Shown here piece after piece: positions 32,746 through 41,291 of a stretch of 48,917 nucleotides of DNA; the first letter of the stretch is position 1; each line of letters opens with the position of its first letter. Where the stretch lies: the NCBI RefSeq assembly GCF_001050345.1, contig NZ_LFMW01000025.1:1-48917 (forward strand). The letters are read 5' to 3'. This DNA comes from Pseudomonas fildesensis. GTDB taxonomy: Bacteria; Pseudomonadota; Gammaproteobacteria; Pseudomonadales; Pseudomonadaceae. The notes below the pieces were generated by a model. It did not search any database. It had not been told where the DNA came from and was given only the letters and a program-made list of their open reading frames with translations. Made by a program: the position numbers and the translations under genes.

Positions 32746-34440
32746 ATGCACAGTTATGACTATTGGCTGATCATCGCCTTCTTTGCCTTGGTGCTGGTGC
32801 CGGCACCCTTCCTGGGGCGGTTCTACTACAAGGTGATGGAAGGCCAGCGCACCTGGCTGACGCCGGTCCTTGGCCCGGTCGAGCGCGTGTGCTATCGCAT
32901 CGCCGGGGTGGATGAGCAGCAGGAACAAAGCTGGCAGAAATACATGCTGGCCTTGCTCGCGTTCAACCTCGCGGGCTTTTTGCTGTTGTTCGCGATTCTG
33001 GTGTTCCAGGACTATCTCCCACTGAACCCGCAGAAATTGCCGGGTCAGGAGTGGACCCTGGCCTTCAACACTGCGGTCAGTTTCATGACCAACACCAACT
33101 GGCAGGCCTACAGCGGTGAAGCGTCCCTGAGCTACCTCAGCCAGATGGCCGGCCTCACCGTGCAGAACTTCGTCAGTGCAGCCACAGGCCTTGCAGTCCT
33201 TGTCGCGCTTTGCCGTGGGATCGGTCGCAAATCCACCCAGACATTGGGCAACTTCTGGGTCGATATGACCCGCGCCACCCTCTACGGCCTGTTGCCGTTG
33301 TGCCTGGTGATGGCGCTGTTCCTGGTGTGGCAGGGCGTGCCGCAAACCTTCGCCCATTACGTCGACGCTGTAACGATGCAGGGCGTGGATCAGGTGATCC
33401 CCCTGGGCCCGGCGGCCAGCCAGATTGCGATCAAGCAATTGGGCACCAACGGCGGTGGTTTCTTCGGCGTCAACTCGGCGCACCCGTTTGAAGATCCGAC
33501 CGCCTGGTCCAACCTGTTCGAATTGGCGGCGATCATCCTGATCCCGGTGGCGCTGGTGTTCACCTTCGGCCACTACGTGAAAGACCTGCGCCAAAGCCGC
33601 GCGATTCTCGGCTGCATGCTGGCGCTGTTCCTGATCGGTGGCGCGACTTCGCTGTGGGCCGAATACCAGCCTAACCCGACCCTGAACAACCCGGCCGTGG
33701 AGCAAGCCGCACCGCTGGAAGGTAAGGAAGCACGCTTCGGTACCACCGGCACCGTGTTGTGGTCGGTGACCACTACGGCGGCGTCCAACGGTTCGGTCAA
33801 CGGCATGCACGACAGCCTCAGCCCCCTCAGCGGGATGGTTGCACTGGTCAACATGATGGTCGGCGAAGTGATCTTCGGCGGCGTCGGTGCCGGCATGTAC
33901 GGGATGTTGCTCAACGTGTTGATTGCTGTGTTCCTCGCCGGCCTGATGATCGGTCGCACCCCGGAATACCTGGGCAAGAAACTCCAGGCCAAGGAAGTGC
34001 AATTGCTGGTGGTGACCTTGCTGGTGATGCCGGTGGGCGTGCTGGTACTGGGTGCCATCGCCGCGAGCCTGCCTGGCCCGGCCGGTGCCATCAGCAACCC
34101 TGGCCCCCACGGGTTCAGCCAGTTGCTCTACGCCTACACCTCGGCCAGTGCCAACAACGGTTCGGCGTTCGGCGGCTTCGGCGCCAACACCCCGTTCCAT
34201 AACTTGATGCTGGGCCTGGGCATGTTGATCGGCCGCTTCGGCTACATCCTCCCGGTACTGGCCCTGGCCGGCAGCCTGGCGATGAAAAAGACCGCACCGA
34301 TCGGCCAGAACAGCTTCCCGACCCACGGCCCGCTGTTTGTGACCCTGTTGACCGTGACCATTTTGCTGGTGGGCGGCCTGACCTTCCTGCCGACGCTGGC
34401 GTTAGGCCCCATCGCTGAACACCTGAGCATGGGCTTCTAA
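32746..34440 (+). CDS. kdpA: K+-transporting ATPase potassium-binding subunit KdpA
   Basis: A 564-residue membrane protein with about 10 helices, of the superfamily of K+ transporters. Selectivity-filter loops are visible: VSFMTNTNWQAY, QLGTNGGGFFGVNSAHPFEDP and SSASANNGSAFGGFG-like text near residue 470. It binds and conducts K+ in the high-affinity KdpFABC pump used under K+ starvation. Length matches the family. It is spaced 9 nt from kdpF and 8 nt from kdpB, forming one operon. Confidence 0.97.
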   Translation: MHSYDYWLIIAFFALVLVPAPFLGRFYYKVMEGQRTWLTPVLGPVERVCYRIAGVDEQQEQSWQKYMLALLAFNLAGFLLLFAILVFQDYLPLNPQKLPGQEWTLAFNTAVSFMTNTNWQAYSGEASLSYLSQMAGLTVQNFVSAATGLAVLVALCRGIGRKSTQTLGNFWVDMTRATLYGLLPLCLVMALFLVWQGVPQTFAHYVDAVTMQGVDQVIPLGPAASQIAIKQLGTNGGGFFGVNSAHPFEDPTAWSNLFELAAIILIPVALVFTFGHYVKDLRQSRAILGCMLALFLIGGATSLWAEYQPNPTLNNPAVEQAAPLEGKEARFGTTGTVLWSVTTTAASNGSVNGMHDSLSPLSGMVALVNMMVGEVIFGGVGAGMYGMLLNVLIAVFLAGLMIGRTPEYLGKKLQAKEVQLLVVTLLVMPVGVLVLGAIAASLPGPAGAISNPGPHGFSQLLYAYTSASANNGSAFGGFGANTPFHNLMLGLGMLIGRFGYILPVLALAGSLAMKKTAPIGQNSFPTHGPLFVTLLTVTILLVGGLTFLPTLALGPIAEHLSMGF

Positions 34441-34448
34441 GAGGGGAT

Positions 34449-36512
34449 ATGAAAATGAATATGCCTGCAAAAAACGCGGCCCCGGTCAAACACCAGGAGC
34501 CCACCAAAACCGCCATCTCCGCCCTGTGGCGCCCGGCGCTGGTCCAGGCGTTCGTCAAGCTCGACCCACGCCAACTGAAGCGCTCGCCGGTGATGCTGGT
34601 GGTTGAACTGACCGCCATCCTGACCACCGTGCTGTGCTTCGTGCCCGACGCCACCGTGCCAACATTCGTCGCCGTGCAAATCGCTGTGTGGCTGTGGTTC
34701 ACCGTGCTGTTCGCCAACTTCGCCGAAGCCTTGGCCGAAGGTCGCGGCAAGGCCCGCGCCGACAGCCTCAAGGCCGGCAGCGAAGGCCTGAGTGCACGTC
34801 GCCAGGAAGCCGATGGCAGCTTCAAGGTCGTGCCGGCCACCAGCCTGCGCAAAGGTGATGTGGTGCGCGTCGCCGCCGGGGAAATGATCCCCGGTGACGG
34901 CGAAGTCATCGAAGGCATCGCGGCGGTCAACGAAGCGGCGATCACCGGCGAATCTGCCCCGGTGATCCGCGAGTCCGGCGGCGACCGTTCGGCCGTCACC
35001 GGCAATACCCGCCTGGTGTCGGACTGGCTGATGATCCGCATCACCGCCAACCCCGGCGAGTCGACACTGGACCGCATGATCGCGTTGGTGGAAGGCGCCA
35101 AACGCCAGAAAACCCCCAACGAAGTCGCGCTGGATATCCTGCTGATCGGCCTGACGTTGATCTTCCTGCTGGTGGTGGTGACCCTGCAGCCGTTCGCCCA
35201 CTTCGCCAATGGCAGCTTGCCGCTGGTGTTCCTGGTCGCACTGCTGGTGACGCTGATTCCTACCACCATTGGCGGCTTGTTGTCGGCCATCGGCATCGCC
35301 GGCATGGACCGCCTGGTACGCCTCAATGTGATCGCCAAGTCCGGCCGCGCCGTGGAAGCGGCGGGGGACGTGCATGTGTTGCTGCTGGACAAGACCGGCA
35401 CCATCACCTTTGGTAACCGTCGCTGTACGGCAGTGGTTGCGGCGCCTGGCGTCAGCGGCCGGGATTTGGCCGAAGGCGCGCTGCTGGCGTCGCTGGCGGA
35501 TGACACGGCGGAAGGTAAATCCATCGTCGAATACCTGCGCGCCTTGCACCCTCAGGCCGAGCCGTCGCTGGATGAGCTGACCGCTGTGCCGTTCAGCGCG
35601 GAAACCCGCTTGTCCGGTGTCGACTATCAGGGCCGCGTGTTCCGTAAAGGCGCGGTGGATTCGCTGCTGGCGTTTATCGGCCAACAACGCCGCGACCTTG
35701 CACCTGCGCTGTCGCGGGAAATCGACAAGATCGCCCAGAGCGGTGGCACGCCCTTGCTGGTATGCGCCGATGGCAAGTTGCTCGGTGCGATCCATCTGAA
35801 GGACGTGGTCAAGCCCGGCATCCGCGAGCGTTTCGCCGAGCTGCGCAAGCTGGGCATTCGCACCGTGATGGTCACCGGCGACAACCCGCTGACCGCTGCT
35901 GCGATTGCCGCTGAAGCGGGCGTGGATGACGTGCTGGCCGAAGCCACCCCGGAGAAAAAACTCGCGCGTATTCGTCATGAACAGAACGACGGTCGCCTGG
36001 TTGCGATGTGCGGCGACGGCGCCAACGACGCCCCGGCGCTGGCCCAGGCTGACGTCGGCATGGCGATGAACGACGGTACCCAGGCGGCGCGTGAAGCCGC
36101 CAACATGGTCGACCTCGACAGCGACCCCACCAAGTTGCTGGACGTGGTGCAGATCGGCAAGGAATTGCTGGTGACCCGTGGCGCGCTGACCACCTTCTCC
36201 ATCGCCAACGACGTGGCCAAGTACTTCGCGATCCTGCCGGCGCTGTTTGCCTCGATCTATCCGCAACTGGGCGTGCTCAACGTGATGCACCTGCAGAGCC
36301 CGCAGAGCGCGATCCTGTCGGCCATCGTGTTCAACGCGCTGATCATCGTGGTGCTGATTCCGCTGGCGCTGCGTGGCGTGCGGGTGCAAGCGGCGAGTGC
36401 GGCAGCGTTGCTGCGTCGCAACCTGCTGATCTACGGGGTGGGCGGGCTGCTGGTGCCGTTCGTGGGCATCAAGGCGATCGACATGCTGCTGACAGCGCTG
36501 CACCTGGTGTAA
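34449..36512 (+). CDS. kdpB: K+-transporting ATPase ATP-binding subunit KdpB
   Basis: A 687-residue P-type ATPase. The phosphorylation motif DKTGTITFG has the aspartate at residue 314; actuator TGES-type text appears as AAITGESAPVIRESGGD, and the hinge is MCGDGANDAPALAQADVG. It hydrolyses ATP to drive K+ uptake through KdpA. GAGGGGATATG supplies the ribosome-binding site. It is followed by a REPIN rather than directly by kdpC. All catalytic motifs are intact. Confidence 0.97.
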   Translation: MKMNMPAKNAAPVKHQEPTKTAISALWRPALVQAFVKLDPRQLKRSPVMLVVELTAILTTVLCFVPDATVPTFVAVQIAVWLWFTVLFANFAEALAEGRGKARADSLKAGSEGLSARRQEADGSFKVVPATSLRKGDVVRVAAGEMIPGDGEVIEGIAAVNEAAITGESAPVIRESGGDRSAVTGNTRLVSDWLMIRITANPGESTLDRMIALVEGAKRQKTPNEVALDILLIGLTLIFLLVVVTLQPFAHFANGSLPLVFLVALLVTLIPTTIGGLLSAIGIAGMDRLVRLNVIAKSGRAVEAAGDVHVLLLDKTGTITFGNRRCTAVVAAPGVSGRDLAEGALLASLADDTAEGKSIVEYLRALHPQAEPSLDELTAVPFSAETRLSGVDYQGRVFRKGAVDSLLAFIGQQRRDLAPALSREIDKIAQSGGTPLLVCADGKLLGAIHLKDVVKPGIRERFAELRKLGIRTVMVTGDNPLTAAAIAAEAGVDDVLAEATPEKKLARIRHEQNDGRLVAMCGDGANDAPALAQADVGMAMNDGTQAAREAANMVDLDSDPTKLLDVVQIGKELLVTRGALTTFSIANDVAKYFAILPALFASIYPQLGVLNVMHLQSPQSAILSAIVFNALIIVVLIPLALRGVRVQAASAAALLRRNLLIYGVGGLLVPFVGIKAIDMLLTALHLV

Positions 36513-36528
36513 CCCGATTTTTCTTTTT

Positions 36529-36619
36529 GTGGCGAGGGAGCTTGCTCCCGTTGGACCGCGCAGCGGTCCCGAGCTTTACGGCTGCTACGCAGCCTAACGG
36601 GAGCAAGCTCCCTCGCCAC
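36529..36619. repeat. REPIN inside the kdp operon (kdpB–kdpC)
   Basis: Perfect 24-bp inverted arms, GTGGCGAGGGAGCTTGCTCC… at 36529–36552 and its complement at 36596–36619, enclosing smaller hairpins (GACCGCGCAGCGGTC; GGCTGCTACGCAGCC). It occupies most of the 138-bp gap between kdpB and kdpC and could form a large mRNA structure affecting kdpC expression. Confidence 0.9.
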
Positions 36620-36650
36620 ATGGGTTTCTCAATTGATTGAGGATTTTAAT

Positions 36651-37196
36651 ATGACTAACACTATCCGCCCGGCCCTGAGCCTGCTGGTACTCATGACCCT
36701 GATCACCGGCGTCGCTTACCCGTTGGTGGTCACCGGCGTCGCGCAAGTCGCGTTCCCGAGCCAAGCCAATGGCAGCCTGGTACGTGATGACAGCGGCAAG
36801 GTGCGCGGCTCCAGCCTGATAGCCCAGGACTTTACCGGTGACAGCTGGTTTCACCCGCGTCCTTCGGCCGGCGCTTTCGCAACCGTTTCCAGCGGCGCCA
36901 GTAACCTGGGCCCAAGCAACCCGGCGTTGGCCACCCGTGTGTTCGACGATGCCAACAAGCAGCTGGTACCTGGCCAGGGGCCGGTGCCATTGGTTTCGCT
37001 GACTACCTCCGGCAGCGGTCTTGATCCACACTTGCCACCACAGGCGATTGCCTATCAACTGGCCCGGGTGGCCGCCGCGCGCAATCTGCCGGTGTCGACC
37101 CTGCAACGTTTGCTGGATGAGCACATCGAAAGCCCGCTGGTAGGCCCGCCTGTAGTCAACGTACTGGCACTGAACATGGCCCTGGAAAAACTCTGA
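36651..37196 (+). CDS. kdpC: K+-transporting ATPase subunit KdpC
   Basis: A 181-residue protein with one N-terminal membrane helix (about residues 6–28) and a periplasmic domain containing GSSLIAQDFTGDSWFHPRPSA, ASNLGPSNPAL and GSGLDPHLPPQAIAYQLARVA, the KdpC signatures. It is an assembly/affinity subunit of the pump. The ATG at 36651 follows TTGAGGATTTT. An upstream in-frame start (36633) lacks a ribosome-binding site. Confidence 0.96.
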   Translation: MTNTIRPALSLLVLMTLITGVAYPLVVTGVAQVAFPSQANGSLVRDDSGKVRGSSLIAQDFTGDSWFHPRPSAGAFATVSSGASNLGPSNPALATRVFDDANKQLVPGQGPVPLVSLTTSGSGLDPHLPPQAIAYQLARVAAARNLPVSTLQRLLDEHIESPLVGPPVVNVLALNMALEKL

Positions 37197-37200
37197 ACCC

Positions 37201-37237
37201 CCTGTAGGCGCCGGCAAGCCGGCGCCTACAGGTTTTT
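37201..37237 (+). terminator. Terminator-like palindrome between kdpC and kdpD
   Basis: A perfect 15-bp stem (CCTGTAGGCGCCGGC at 37201–37215 and its complement at 37218–37232) with an AA loop is followed by TTTTT. It should terminate or strongly attenuate kdpFABC transcription before kdpDE. The stem resembles a short REP-type unit. Confidence 0.65.
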
Positions 37238-37261
37238 GATTGACTCTTGAAGGATCACCGC

Positions 37262-39913
37262 ATGAGCGACTCCGGCCGCGCCGATGCCCTGTTAGCCGAT
37301 CTGCCCCGGAACGGCCGTGGCCGGCTCAAAGTTTTCCTCGGCGCCGCGCCTGGTGTGGGCAAGACCTACGCCATGCTCCAGGCGGCCCACACCCAGTTGC
37401 GCCAGGGCGCCAAGTTGATCGCCGGTGTGGTCGAAACCCACGGCCGCGCAGAGACCGAAGCCTTGCTCAGCGGCCTGCCGCAACAGCCGTTGCTGCGTAC
37501 GGAATACCGCGGCGTGATGCTCGAAGAAATGGACCTCGACGGCCTGCTCGCCGCCAAGCCCAAGCTGGTGCTGGTCGACGAACTGGCCCACAGCAACGCC
37601 CCCGGAAGCCGGCATGAAAAGCGCTGGCAGGACATTCAGGAACTGCTCGCCGCCGGCATCAACGTGTTCACCACGGTCAACGTCCAGCACCTGGAAAGCC
37701 TCAATGATCAGGTACGTGGCATCACCGGGGTACAGGTGCGTGAAACCCTGCCGGACTGGGTGTTGCAGGAAGCTGACGAACTGCTGCTGATCGACCTGCC
37801 GTCCCGCGAGCTGCTTGAGCGTCTGCGCGACGGCAAAGTCTACGTGCCGGAACAGGCCCGTGCGGCGATCGATGCGTTCTTCACCCAGACCAACTTGATG
37901 GCCCTGCGCGAACTGGCGATGCAAACCGCCGCTGCCCATGTCGACGACGATTTGGCCCAAGGCTACCGCCAACTCGGGCAAGCGGCGCCCGCGGTGCGCG
38001 GTCGTTTGCTGGTAGGCGTGGATGGCGATACGCAAGCCGAGCGCCTGGTGCGCCACGCCAGCCGCGTGGCCCAGCGTCGGCATTTGCCGTGGAGCCTGGT
38101 GCATATCGACAACGGCCGCGCGCGGGATGAGCAGTCGCGCCTGCGTCTGCAAAACGCCCAGCAACTCGCCGAACGCCTGGGCGGCGAGGTGGTGTTGCTG
38201 CGCGCGGGCGAGGTGGCCAAGACGCTGATCCAGCACGCCGCCGAACGCCGCGCCAGCCTGGTATTGGTGGGGCAGTCGCGGATGAGCTGGCGGCGTCGGT
38301 TATTCGGTGGCGGTCTGGCCGCGCGCCTGTTGCGCAACGCGCGCGGCCTGGAAATCAACGTTCTCGACAGTGACGATATCCCCGCGCCACCACGCTTGCC
38401 GGAGGTGCGCGGCCTGGTGTGGTTCGATTACGCCCTGGCCGTGGTGGCGACCGTCGTTGCGGCTGCCGTGGCTTGGGGTGTGTCCAGCGTGTTGCCGTTA
38501 CCCAATATCTCGCTGGTGTTTCTCGCGGCGGTCTTGCTGGTGGCGGTGCGCAGCAGCCTGGGGCCGTCCCTGGCGTGTTCGGCGTTGTCGTTCCTGACGT
38601 ACGACTTCCTGTTTATCCCGCCGAGTTTCTCCTTTGCCATCCAGCGTGAAGAAGACGTGCTGACCCTGTTGTTCTTTCTGTTGATGGCGGCGCTGACCGG
38701 CAACCTTGCTGCACGCCAGCGTCGCCAATTGCAGGCCTTGCGCGATACACAGGAAGAAACCAGCGAGCTGCTCGACCTGTCGCGCAAACTCACTGCCGCC
38801 ACCGATCGCCAGGCGGTGATCAGTGCGGCGGCCCATCACCTGGAAGGTTGGAGCGACCTGGACCTGTGCCTGGTCAATCGCGATGGCCATGGCGGCTGGA
38901 CCGTCGAGACCGGCGGCCCGCTGACCTTCACCGAAGCCGAGCGCGCCGCCGCTGATTGGGCCTGGCAGCACGACCAGCCGGCGGGCAAGGGCACCGGCAC
39001 CTTGCCGCTCGGGCGCTGGTGGTGGTGGCCGCTGTCGGGCGAAGAAGGGCCGTTGGGCTTGCTGGGTGTCAGCGCGAAACCGGGTACGGAGTTGAGCGGC
39101 CAACGCCGTCGCCTGCTGACCGCGTTGAGCCAGCCGCTGGCCCAGGCCTTGGCGCGCGCGCAACTGGCGCAGGAGCTGGAATCCGCGCGCCTGCACGGTG
39201 AAACCGAGCAACTGCGCAGCGCCTTGCTCGCGTCGGTGTCTCACGATTTGCGTACGCCGTTGACCTCCATGCGCGGCAGTATCGACAGCCTGCTGGCGCT
39301 GGGCGAAGCCATCCCGCTGGAGGATCGCCGCGAGTTGCTGGAAGGCACCCGCGATGAAGCCGAACGCCTCGACCGCTATATCCAGAACCTGCTCGACATG
39401 ACACGCCTCGGCCACGGAGCGCTGAAGCTGGCGCGGGATTGGGTGTCGCCCGGCGATATCGTCGGCAGTGCCCTCGGCCGTTTGCGTGCGGTGCTGGCGC
39501 CGTTGCAGGTGAGTACCGAGGTGCCGCCTGAGCTGCCGTTGCTGTATGTGCACGCGGCATTGATCGAGCAAGCGTTGGTCAATGTGCTGGAAAACGCCGC
39601 GCGCTTTTCACCGCCTCAGGGCCGCTTGCAGTTGAGTGCAGGTGTGTCGGACAACCAGTTGTTTTTCGCCGTGGCCGACGAGGGGCCGGGGATTCCCGAG
39701 GAGGAACGCGCGAAGATTTTCGACATGTTCTACACCGCCGCCCGTGGTGATCGGGGCGGGCAGGGCACAGGCCTTGGATTGGCGATTTGCCAGGGTATGG
39801 TCGGTGCGCATGGTGGGCATATCAGCGTTGCCGAAGGCATCGAAGGGCGCGGCACCTGCATCACTTTGTTCCTGCCATTGCAGGCTCAGCCTGACCTGGA
39901 ACATAACCTGTAG
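37262..39913 (+). CDS. kdpD: Sensor histidine kinase KdpD
   Basis: An 883-residue membrane kinase. In order: KdpD domain with Walker A GAAPGVGKT (27–35) and VLVDELAHSNAPG; a universal-stress-type domain (about 250–365); four membrane helices (about 395–490); a GAF region; and the kinase core with phospho-acceptor H661 (SVSHDLRTP) and ATP-binding motifs (NVLENAARFSPP, DEGPGIPEEE, GTGLGLAICQG). It senses low K+ or osmotic stress and phosphorylates KdpE. The ATG at 37262 follows GAAGGATCACC. Confidence 0.96.
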   Translation: MSDSGRADALLADLPRNGRGRLKVFLGAAPGVGKTYAMLQAAHTQLRQGAKLIAGVVETHGRAETEALLSGLPQQPLLRTEYRGVMLEEMDLDGLLAAKPKLVLVDELAHSNAPGSRHEKRWQDIQELLAAGINVFTTVNVQHLESLNDQVRGITGVQVRETLPDWVLQEADELLLIDLPSRELLERLRDGKVYVPEQARAAIDAFFTQTNLMALRELAMQTAAAHVDDDLAQGYRQLGQAAPAVRGRLLVGVDGDTQAERLVRHASRVAQRRHLPWSLVHIDNGRARDEQSRLRLQNAQQLAERLGGEVVLLRAGEVAKTLIQHAAERRASLVLVGQSRMSWRRRLFGGGLAARLLRNARGLEINVLDSDDIPAPPRLPEVRGLVWFDYALAVVATVVAAAVAWGVSSVLPLPNISLVFLAAVLLVAVRSSLGPSLACSALSFLTYDFLFIPPSFSFAIQREEDVLTLLFFLLMAALTGNLAARQRRQLQALRDTQEETSELLDLSRKLTAATDRQAVISAAAHHLEGWSDLDLCLVNRDGHGGWTVETGGPLTFTEAERAAADWAWQHDQPAGKGTGTLPLGRWWWWPLSGEEGPLGLLGVSAKPGTELSGQRRRLLTALSQPLAQALARAQLAQELESARLHGETEQLRSALLASVSHDLRTPLTSMRGSIDSLLALGEAIPLEDRRELLEGTRDEAERLDRYIQNLLDMTRLGHGALKLARDWVSPGDIVGSALGRLRAVLAPLQVSTEVPPELPLLYVHAALIEQALVNVLENAARFSPPQGRLQLSAGVSDNQLFFAVADEGPGIPEEERAKIFDMFYTAARGDRGGQGTGLGLAICQGMVGAHGGHISVAEGIEGRGTCITLFLPLQAQPDLEHNL

Positions 39914-39929
39914 GCGCGAGGGTGATCTG

Positions 39930-40012
39930 GTCCTTGCTCGCGAAGATCTTTAACGATAATGATGGCAACCTGAATGAACGCGGTGCCCTTGGGTTTTTCG
40001 CGAGCAAGGGCT
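39930..40012. repeat. Inverted repeat pair between kdpD and kdpE
   Basis: CCTTGCTCGCGAA (about 39932–39944) and its complement TTCGCGAGCAAGG (about 39999–40011) enclose 54 bp. This is another REPIN-like arrangement, of a different sequence class from the GTGGCGAGG type. It separates the two genes by 152 bp, unlike the usual tight kdpDE spacing. Confidence 0.7.
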
Positions 40013-40065
40013 AGCCGCCCGCCTCGCTACTACAATGATTTTTTCACGGATTTTGATTGGAAACC

Positions 40066-40755
40066 ATGAGCCAGACCGCGACGATTTTGGTCATTGATGA
40101 CGAACCGCAGATCCGCAAGTTTTTGCGCATCAGCCTGGCCTCCCAGGGCTACAAAGTAATCGAGGCAGGTAGCGGTAACGAAGGCCTGGCCCAGGCAGCC
40201 TTGAGCAAACCCGATTTGCTGGTGCTCGACCTCGGCCTGCCGGATATGGACGGTCAGCAAGTGCTGCGCGAGTTTCGTGAATGGTCGACGGTACCGGTGC
40301 TGGTGCTGTCGGTACGGGCCAGCGAAGTACAAAAGGTTGAAGCCCTCGACAACGGCGCCAACGACTATGTCACCAAACCCTTTGGCATCCAGGAGTTTCT
40401 CGCCCGCGTGCGCGCATTGCTGCGCCAGGCGCCGGCGGGTGAGGCGCAGGAAGCCGCGTTGAGTTTCGGCCCGCTGACGGTGGACCTGGCCTATCGCCGA
40501 GTCCTGCTGGACGGTGCCGAGGTGGCGCTGACTCGCAAGGAATACGCGGTGCTGGCGCAATTGGCACGCCATCCTGGCCGGGTGATTACACAGCAGCAGT
40601 TGCTCAAGGATATTTGGGGGCCGACCCATACCGAGGACAGCCATTACTTGCGCATCGTGGTGGGGCATCTGCGCCAGAAACTGGCGGATGATCCGACTCA
40701 GCCACGGTTTATCGTGACCGAAGCGGGCGTGGGGTATCGGTTGTTGAGTGTTTAG
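40066..40755 (+). CDS. kdpE: Response regulator KdpE
   Basis: A 229-residue OmpR-family regulator. The receiver domain has acidic residues D11/D12, phospho-acceptor D55 (LLVLDLGLPD) and the switch lysine in NDYVTKPFG. The winged-helix DNA-binding domain contains LTRKEYAVLAQLARHPGRVITQQQLLKDIWG. Phosphorylated by KdpD, it activates kdpFABC. An in-frame TTG at 40057 is also possible, but the ATG at 40066 gives the expected start. Confidence 0.96.
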   Translation: MSQTATILVIDDEPQIRKFLRISLASQGYKVIEAGSGNEGLAQAALSKPDLLVLDLGLPDMDGQQVLREFREWSTVPVLVLSVRASEVQKVEALDNGANDYVTKPFGIQEFLARVRALLRQAPAGEAQEAALSFGPLTVDLAYRRVLLDGAEVALTRKEYAVLAQLARHPGRVITQQQLLKDIWGPTHTEDSHYLRIVVGHLRQKLADDPTQPRFIVTEAGVGYRLLSV

Positions 40756-40830
40756 ACGCGTTGGAATGCATATCCCTGTGGGAGCCGGGCAAGCCCTAAC
40801 GCCGCTCAGTTAAGGGTGGGCGCCGAACCT

Positions 40831-40904
40831 GTGGCGAGGGAGCTTGCTCCCGTTGGACTGCGTAGCAGTCCCATCTTCGGGTCCGCTTCGCGGCCCAACG
40901 GGAC
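40831..40904. repeat. REP with degraded partner
   Basis: GTGGCGAGGGAGCTTGCTCC (from 40831) matches the left arm of the kdpB–kdpC REPIN. The right side keeps the inner hairpins (GGACTGCGTAGCAGTCC) and CCAACGGGA but lacks the second REP core, so the pair appears truncated. Confidence 0.75.
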
Positions 40905-41021
40905 GGTGCGGCGATCCGACAAGCTCTTATCAAACTTAAAATAACTTACTGATTTTAAAGGGTTAAAATTTCACCCTAAAGTTTTGAGTCTTGCATAAAC
41001 ACTTTCAGGCGAGCGCATTCT

Positions 41022-41156
41022 TGTGGTGAGCGGGCTTGTCCCGCGTTGGGCTGCGCAGCAGCCCCAAAACCAGGCGCAGAGGAGTGCCCGATACACTGCA
41101 TTCGTCTTCATCAGGGGCGCTTCGCACCCCAACGCGGGACAAGCCCGCTCGCCACA
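41022..41156. repeat. REPIN of the AGCGGGCTTGTCCCGC class
   Basis: The arms at 41022–41050 and 41127–41156 are inverted copies differing at one base in the core (GTGGTGAGC versus GTGGCGAGC) apart from the very end. Internal hairpins GGGCTGCGCAGCAGCCC and GGGGCGCTTCGCACCCC lie between them. The differing core sequence marks a second REP subclass in the same genome. Confidence 0.88.
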
Positions 41157-41291
41157 GAGGTCCCAGTTTGCTGCGCGACAGCGCGGCGTCGAAGACGGGG
41201 TGGGGCCCCCTCGCCACAGGTACACTGCGTGACCATAACTGATCGGCACTAGGGCTTGCCCGCGATGAGGCCGGTGTGGTCACCGAAGAGC

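Larger units (their letters stand above)
40756..41291. other. 536-bp intergenic region made largely of REP repeats
   Basis: No supportable gene; short frames here run through palindromes. It contains a REP at 40831–40854 with a degraded partner (CCAACGGGAC near 40895), an AT-rich 70-bp stretch (40925–40995), and a nearly perfect REPIN at 41022–41156. It lies between convergent kdpE and the patatin gene and probably ends both transcripts. Confidence 0.7.

Noticed and set aside
32716..34326. 536-codon minus-strand frame opposite kdpA
   Set aside because: Antisense shadow; kdpA membrane segments and filter loops are clear on the plus strand.
34437..36503. Very long minus-strand frame (688 codons) opposite kdpB
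   Set aside because: High-GC shadow of kdpB; its Gln/His/Arg-rich composition is typical of antisense frames and it has no recognisable domain.
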